DNA of 56,671 nucleotides from Bacteroidales bacterium UBA5536 (GTDB lineage Bacteria > Bacteroidota > Bacteroidia > Bacteroidales > F082): NCBI GenBank assembly GCA_002426795.1, contig DINQ01000016.1:378275-434945 (forward strand). Direction: 5' to 3'. Positions 52,396 to 56,671 of this stretch are shown in pieces. The translations under genes were made by a program, and so were the position numbers. The notes beneath the pieces were generated by a model, which did no database searches, had not been told where the DNA came from, and saw only the letters and a program-made list of their open reading frames with translations. Every line of letters starts with the position of its first letter. The stretch's first letter is position 1.

Positions 52396-53313
52396 TTACA
52401 CGTAAGAAACATCTGCAAAACTCCTTTTGATACCTTTTTTGTACTTAACGGATGGATAGCCAAAAGCCACAAACAATCCCTCCCGGCTTGTGTGTTTGAT
52501 CTGGTGTTTTTTTCTGAAACGTTTTGCTGCTTTTCCGTTCTGGATCAGGGGGTGCACCGCACCCAGCATGCAGGTGCCCAGTCCGAGCGACTCAGCGGCC
52601 AACATGGCATAAGTAGCAGCAACAATGGGATCGGCAGGATCGCTGTATGGCGAGCCATAGAAGTACATGGCGAGCGGTGCATCGTAATTCACCACATTGA
52701 TGCCTGCTTTCATTTTTGAGGTATATACATCGAAAGTGGGTTTCACAAAGCCGCGAAACAGCTCGTCGTTGGCTTTGCCCCAGAATGGGCGCATCAGCGC
52801 AAGAAACCAGGCCGATACAAACCATCTCATGCCTTCAAGATAAGCGCAGAAATCTACGGCAAAGGCCCTTGTTTTTTCTCTGCCTTCGAATACCACCACA
52901 TGCACATCAGAAGGCGGTAGGCCCATGGGTGCTGTCTGGGCTGCCTGCAGGATTTTGTCTTTTAATTCAGTTTCGACCGGCCTGTCTGCAAACTCACGGA
53001 TACTCCGCCTGCGCTGCAGTAATGCCAGCAAAGAGGCGTAAAGGGCAGCATCTTCTTTTGCGGGAAGGTCGAACAACTGATCGGGTGAAAGCGTCCGGCC
53101 AGTCACACGGATAGCGCCTGTGGGGCAAATGGCCATGCAGTGTCCGCAGCCAATACAGCCAAACACAGGGTTTTTGCTCAGTTCGACAGTTTCGCTGCCC
53201 ATTACCAGGCTGAAATCCTTACAGACTTCAACACAGCGTCCGCAGGCATTGCAAAGCTCAGCATCGATGCTGATACTTGCGTTTTGGTTTGTTCTTGTTG
53301 TGGGAATGGCCAT
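52396..53313 (-). CDS. Ferredoxin-nitroreductase fusion protein
   Basis: 305 residues. Two 4Fe-4S motifs at the N-terminus (Cys21/24/27/31 and Cys53/56/59/63, the second in 'CIGCGHCMAICP'). Then a nitroreductase (FMN-dependent) domain from about 100 on, starting 'RRRSIREFADRPVE' with the usual R-R-S-x-R-x-F-x. 'SLGLGTCMLGAV' (about 248-259) is a family stretch. The arrangement, ferredoxin domain in front of nitroreductase, is known in anaerobes; electrons would come from ferredoxin and go to a nitro, quinone or flavin-type substrate. Followed 21 bp later by the toroid lipoprotein frame. Confidence 0.92.
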   Translation of the reverse strand: MAIPTTRTNQNASISIDAELCNACGRCVEVCKDFSLVMGSETVELSKNPVFGCIGCGHCMAICPTGAIRVTGRTLSPDQLFDLPAKEDAALYASLLALLQRRRSIREFADRPVETELKDKILQAAQTAPMGLPPSDVHVVVFEGREKTRAFAVDFCAYLEGMRWFVSAWFLALMRPFWGKANDELFRGFVKPTFDVYTSKMKAGINVVNYDAPLAMYFYGSPYSDPADPIVAATYAMLAAESLGLGTCMLGAVHPLIQNGKAAKRFRKKHQIKHTSREGLFVAFGYPSVKYKKGIKRSFADVSYV

Positions 53314-53362
53314 ATTCGCATGAATGAAAGGGTGTTAAAACTAAAGACTTCATCTTCTGAGA

Positions 53363-53818
53363 TTATCCATTGATTGTCTTTTTGGTGATCTTTGGAAGAA
53401 ACAAATCGCGGGCCGACAGTCCGGCTGCCCGTGCAAAGTACAAATATAAGACGATGAAGCTCCCATCGATGATGCCAGTAAACCAAAAAGTGGGAGGGAA
53501 GCCGGCTGAAAAAAACATAAATGCATAAAGCTGAACAACATAAAAGCCTCTGCCCAGGATCAGACAGCCAATATTAAAGGCATAACGCTGCACATTGAAA
53601 GCCGATAAGAACTGTAAATAGGCAAAGCACAGGAAAAAGGAACCCAAAAAGATGGCGAAAAACGGATCGATGGCAGGTTCGTCGATGGGCCGTCCTGTAC
53701 CAATCACGAAAAAATAGAGCAGTGCTGCAATCAAATCCCAGATACCACTCGCAAAAAATGTGAAAGCCAGGGGTTTAAGTTTATTGTTTTGTTTCGAAAC
53801 AGGTATTGAAGGAGTCAT
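53363..53818 (-). CDS. Small four-helix membrane protein
   Basis: 151 residues with four hydrophobic segments (about 18-38, 52-73, 78-100 and 106-128), the last followed by a basic tail (KITKKTING). It lies 49 bp upstream of the ferredoxin-nitroreductase gene on the same strand, so it may be its operon partner. Family not recognised. Confidence 0.75.
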   Translation of the reverse strand: MTPSIPVSKQNNKLKPLAFTFFASGIWDLIAALLYFFVIGTGRPIDEPAIDPFFAIFLGSFFLCFAYLQFLSAFNVQRYAFNIGCLILGRGFYVVQLYAFMFFSAGFPPTFWFTGIIDGSFIVLYLYFARAAGLSARDLFLPKITKKTING

Positions 53819-54377
53819 GGCTTAGTTTTATTTGTAAAATGACACAAAACTAGGCTCAGGGATTCCTTTTCGCAAAGATGAATATCTAAAAGCGAATAAA
53901 TATCTGTCGAAGTTGTTGCAATGGGAGTTGGTTGTGTCGGGATTTCGATATCAATAAGCAACAATTAGTCTCTCTCTGAATCTTGTGATGTCATCGAAAT
54001 GGACGATAATATCCAGATTATTTATAATGGATACAAATAATAATGCAAGATATTTTGTTGGCAGTTAAACCTTTATATTTGTAGCACTTTACCTCGCTCT
54101 GGGGTAGTATTTTTAGGCTTCGGGCAAGATTTAGAGAAAGGAAATTTTATCTGGATAGATGAGTAAACGTCCTTGTGATTTTTATTGGGTTAAAGTGGAT
54201 GTTGTCAAGATACCACTTTGGCATATCTGGCTAATGGAAATCCAAACGAATGAAAAGTTTGGACTAAACCGGGAAAGCATTGTCTCATCTTCCTGCAAAT
54301 GCATGTCACTCATACGACATTTGAAGTTACGCGCTAATAGTTATCTTGTTTCATGAAGCGTCCAACACATCAAACAC
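53819..54377. other. Divergent intergenic region
   Basis: Separates the four-helix gene (minus) from the hybrid kinase (plus). Contains the candidate kinase promoter (54055-54081) and an unconvincing 65-codon frame (54159-54356) with no homology I can see. The leader of the kinase would be nearly 300 nt long, which is unusual. Confidence 0.5.
54055..54081 (+). promoter_or_regulatory. Candidate promoter of the hybrid histidine kinase gene
   Basis: TTTTG (54053-54057, TTG at 54055-54057), 16 bp, TATATTTG (54074-54081, exact TAnnTTTG). The spacing is one base shorter than usual. Start codon 297 bp downstream. Confidence 0.45.
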
Positions 54378-56390
54378 ATGAATTACAGTAAACTTACCAA
54401 GAAGGAATTGATCAGCATTATCGAAAAGCTGGAACACAAAAAAAGTCCTTGTCATGAATTACCGGTTGAGATAACGAAGTCTGCTGAAAACTGTATTGAT
54501 GAATCCATGATTCAGAATTACATGGCCTATTTTAATACTATCGACGATTTTTTGACGGTTACCGATGAGCATGGAAAGTTGATTTACGTAAATGATGCCC
54601 TGGTCAAACGCACTGGCTTTAGCCGTGAAGAGCTATATGGCAGAACAGCGCTGATGTTGCACCCGGCTGACCACAGAGACGAAGCAGCGCAGATTATGGA
54701 TGACATACTTGATGGTAAGAGAGAAAGCTGTCCCATTCCGTTGCTCACCAAATCGAACAGACTATTAGCTGTTGAGACGCGCGTCAAAAAAGGTATTTGG
54801 AATGGAAAACCTGCTATTTTTGGGATTACCAAGGACATTTCGAAACTTAGACTTTCTGAAGAGAAATTCTCAAAGGTGTTTTATCTCAATCCTTCACCTT
54901 GCGGATTTACTGATCTCGATACAGGTAAATACCTCGAAGTGAACCAGGCTTTCAGTAAAATGTTTGGCTTTGAACCGCATGAAGTGGTTGGAAAAACTGC
55001 CTATGACCTGGGAATCCTTGATGAGCAAACCAAAAATGAAATTTTGAATAGAGCCACTTCAGATGGCAAAGTTGTCAATAAGGAGACTATTTTGAAGACC
55101 AAAAGCGGGGGACGCAAGCATGTACTGCTCTCGGCAGAAAACCTCTATGTGCAGGACCAACGAATCCGCTTTACGGTGGTTACCGATATTACCGGACTTA
55201 AGGAAATTGAACAGGAGCTCAGAATGGCCAAGGAAAGGGCTGAAGAAAGTGATAGGCTCAAATCAGCTTTTCTGGCCAATATGAGTCACGAAATACGCAC
55301 TCCGATGAATGGAATCATTGGTTTTGCTGATGTTCTGAGAAATTCAAAAGTAAGTTCAGAAGAGCGCGATCATTTTCTTTCCATAATAGAAGAAAGTGGT
55401 GCCCGAATGCTCAAAATCATCAATGATATCATCGACATCTCAAAGATTGAAGCAGGCCATGTAAAACTCCATCAGGAAGTGACGAATATCGACCAACAAC
55501 TGGATTATCTTTATACCTTTTTTAAACCGGAAGCTGAGCGAAAGGGGTTGAAGTTTAGTTGTAAGTCAGCCAACTGTGGTGAAGAAGCCACCATTCTTGT
55601 CGATAGTGAAAAGCTATATGCCATTTTAACGAACCTTATTAAAAACGCTATCAAGTATACCGAGCATGGAAAGGTCACGGTAGGCTATCAGCAGCTCGGG
55701 AACGAGTTAGAGTTTTATGTGTCAGATACAGGAGTGGGTATTCCGGAGAAGCAGCTTGCCCATATTTTTGAACGTTTTACACGGGTTGAAAATGCCCAAA
55801 CCGACAGCATTGAAGGTTCAGGGCTTGGCCTTTCTATTGCAAAGGCCTATGTTGAAATGATGGGGGGTAAAATCTGGGTTAAAAGTCAAGAAAACAAAGG
55901 TTCAACCTTTTTCTTTTCCATTCCCTTGTTAAGTGCAGATCATCAGGAGATTGCAGTCTCTGAAATAGCATACGAAAAACCGGTGCTGCACAAAAAACTA
56001 AAAATACTGATTGCTGAAGACGATTCGGCATCTGAGTTGCTGCTTAAAACCTATGTGGAAGACCTGAGTTGTGAGATCCTGATTTGTAGAGATGGAAAAC
56101 ATGTGGTTGAGCGCTGCAAAGAAACACCTGATCTGGACTTGATACTGATGGATGTGAAGCTGCCGCTTTGTTCAGGTTATCAGGCAACTGAGCAAATTCG
56201 TAAGTTCAATCAGGAAGTGATTGTCATCGCCGAAACGGCTTTTGCTGTTCCAGGCGAATACGACAAGGCCATCAGCGCTGGCTGCAATGGTTTTCTGACT
56301 AAACCGCTGACCAAAAAACGTCTGCTAAGAGAAATAGAACGTTGCTACCAGGCAAAGAAAAATGTTTCAGGGGAGCTTTCAGAGGCCTGA
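54378..56390 (+). CDS. PAS-PAS-histidine kinase-receiver hybrid sensor
   Basis: 670 residues, no membrane helix, so cytoplasmic. Two PAS domains (about 45-155, with 'LIYVNDALVKRTGFSREELYGR', and 165-280, with 'GKYLEVNQAFSKMFGFEPHEVVGK'). HisKA with His304 in 'NMSHEIRTPMNGIIGF'; HATPase with N-box 'ILTNLIKNAIKYTEHG' (416-431), 'VSDTGVGIPE' and 'EGSGLGLSIAKAYV' (479-492). C-terminal receiver with 'IAEDDS', phospho-Asp592 in 'LILMDVKLP' and Lys in 'FLTKPLTKK'. All catalytic residues are kept. A hybrid kinase needs a separate Hpt or transcription-factor partner, not seen in the window. Confidence 0.95.
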   Translation: MNYSKLTKKELISIIEKLEHKKSPCHELPVEITKSAENCIDESMIQNYMAYFNTIDDFLTVTDEHGKLIYVNDALVKRTGFSREELYGRTALMLHPADHRDEAAQIMDDILDGKRESCPIPLLTKSNRLLAVETRVKKGIWNGKPAIFGITKDISKLRLSEEKFSKVFYLNPSPCGFTDLDTGKYLEVNQAFSKMFGFEPHEVVGKTAYDLGILDEQTKNEILNRATSDGKVVNKETILKTKSGGRKHVLLSAENLYVQDQRIRFTVVTDITGLKEIEQELRMAKERAEESDRLKSAFLANMSHEIRTPMNGIIGFADVLRNSKVSSEERDHFLSIIEESGARMLKIINDIIDISKIEAGHVKLHQEVTNIDQQLDYLYTFFKPEAERKGLKFSCKSANCGEEATILVDSEKLYAILTNLIKNAIKYTEHGKVTVGYQQLGNELEFYVSDTGVGIPEKQLAHIFERFTRVENAQTDSIEGSGLGLSIAKAYVEMMGGKIWVKSQENKGSTFFFSIPLLSADHQEIAVSEIAYEKPVLHKKLKILIAEDDSASELLLKTYVEDLSCEILICRDGKHVVERCKETPDLDLILMDVKLPLCSGYQATEQIRKFNQEVIVIAETAFAVPGEYDKAISAGCNGFLTKPLTKKRLLREIERCYQAKKNVSGELSEA

Positions 56391-56487
56391 TACATTTTTT
56401 AGATGTTTTTTCAGGGGATAGGCAGCAATCGGTGAAAGATTTCTTTGACGAATATATTTTATTCAAAAATATTTATGCAAAAAACAC

Positions 56488-56495
56488 TACTTTTG
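56488..56495 (+). promoter_or_regulatory. -7 element of the tRNA-Ser gene
   Basis: TACTTTTG is an exact TAnnTTTG, 33 bp before the tRNA. No TTG at the right spacing. Confidence 0.5.
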
Positions 56496-56528
56496 CGCCT
56501 CGTTTAGCAAATTACAGCGCTTACAACC

Positions 56529-56617
56529 GGAGAGATGGCAGAGCGGTTGAATGCGGCGGTCTCGAAAACCGTTGTCCGCCTATCGGCGGACCGGGGGTTC
56601 GAATCCCCCTCTCTCCG
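56529..56617 (+). tRNA. tRNA-Ser, anticodon CGA
   Basis: 89 nt. Acceptor GGAGAGA (56529-56535) pairs with TCTCTCC (56610-56616), discriminator G at 56617. Anticodon loop CTCGAAA gives anticodon CGA, which reads UCG (Ser). A long variable arm (TGTCCGCCTATCGGCGGAC) and T-loop GGTTCGAATCC confirm a class II tRNA. The CCA end is not encoded. It lies 138 bp after the hybrid kinase stop with its own promoter element and a terminator right after it. Confidence 0.98.
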
Positions 56618-56671
56618 CAAGCTTTTTGGATGCCCGCGTCAAGCGGGCATTTTGCATTTAAGGCCAGCCTG
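56618..56671. repeat. Right copy of the window-end inverted repeat, with hairpin
   Basis: CAAGCTTTTTGG (56618-56629) is the inverted copy of 46-57, and 56649-56671 is the inverted copy of 1-23 at 22 of 23 positions. Between them is the tRNA terminator hairpin. The hairpin arms differ from the left end although the layout is the same. Confidence 0.7.
56630..56653 (+). terminator. Terminator after tRNA-Ser
   Basis: ATGCCCGC (56630-56637) pairs with GCGGGCAT (56643-56650), loop GTCAA, followed by TTTG. It lies 12 bp after the tRNA and inside the right copy of the window-end repeat. Confidence 0.75.

Noticed and set aside
54159..54356. 65-codon plus-strand frame before the hybrid kinase
   Set aside because: No recognisable domain or signal peptide, and basic/Ser-rich composition at random level; kept only as a note in the leader finding.
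1..56671. CRISPR array, prophage, transposase, integrase, rRNA
   Set aside because: No regular spaced repeats, no phage or transposition gene, and no rRNA sequence were seen on either strand.

Overview
This window looks like chromosomal DNA of a member of the Bacteroidota, probably near the Bacteroidales or Lentimicrobiaceae-like lineages. The evidence is: proteins carrying type IX secretion (Por/T9SS) sorting tails, a FISUMP-domain protein, GLUG repeats, a PID-CTERM-like small protein, weak or absent Shine-Dalgarno sequences, and several promoters of the phylum's TTG-N19-21-TAnnTTTG type. I see no phage genes, CRISPR array, transposase or rRNA. One tRNA (Ser, anticodon CGA) lies at the right edge. 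The two outermost 23 bp of the window are near-identical inverted repeats, each followed inward by a hairpin and the same 12-mer, so the window probably ends in copies of a dispersed repeat.

Layout. 1-930 holds no convincing gene but has a perfect hairpin and a direct repeat. 931-2619 holds two unknown surface or envelope proteins. 2959-13414 (minus strand) is a complete 11-gene respiratory complex I operon, nuoA-B-C-D-H-I-J-K-L-M-N, without the NADH-oxidising NuoE, F and G subunits, and it ends in a clear intrinsic terminator. 13854-23170 (minus) holds an aldose-epimerase-like protein, a secreted alpha/beta hydrolase with a T9SS tail, an outer-membrane barrel, a U32 'peptidase' (RlhA-like), a GLUG-repeat surface protein and a PID-CTERM-like protein. 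23724-26917 (plus) is a compact operon of two secreted beta-propellers around a small secreted protein, with a structured leader and a strong terminator. 26995-32050 (minus) holds small envelope proteins and lipoproteins, a cyanophycinase-family S51 peptidase, and an unusual 625-residue class V aminotransferase that carries a degenerate partial copy of its own fold at the N-terminus.

Stress region. An HxlR-type repressor gene (32326-32691, minus) diverges from a plus-strand operon (32813-36500): a DJ-1/PfpI protein, a barrel protein, a TMEM175-type channel, an F420/NADP oxidoreductase-like protein and a short-chain dehydrogenase. Their promoters overlap, and a candidate operator lies between them and hxlR. 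This operon converges on a minus-strand perR-katG operon whose promoter has a perfect 9-1-9 Fur/PerR box just downstream. The PerR-like protein has no cysteines at all. Together these look like a peroxide and electrophile defence block (inference).

39645-43463 (minus) is a four-gene unit: outer-membrane barrel, gluzincin (MA-clan-like) secreted peptidase, LytS-type histidine kinase and LytTR response regulator. 43659-53818 (minus) is a run of accessory metabolism and envelope genes: a free-standing E2-type acyltransferase domain, a FISUMP protein, a CPBP membrane protease, a membrane-anchored AraC regulator, an alpha/beta hydrolase, homocysteine S-methyltransferase, a toroid lipoprotein, a ferredoxin-nitroreductase fusion and a 4-TM protein. 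54378-56390 (plus) is a PAS-PAS-histidine kinase-receiver hybrid, followed by tRNA-Ser.

I did not find an unmistakable new system. The best candidates for a second look are the aminotransferase with its internal partial duplication, the barrel/peptidase/LytTR unit, the cysteine-free PerR with its operator, the HxlR divergent switch, and the structured leader at 23572-23695.
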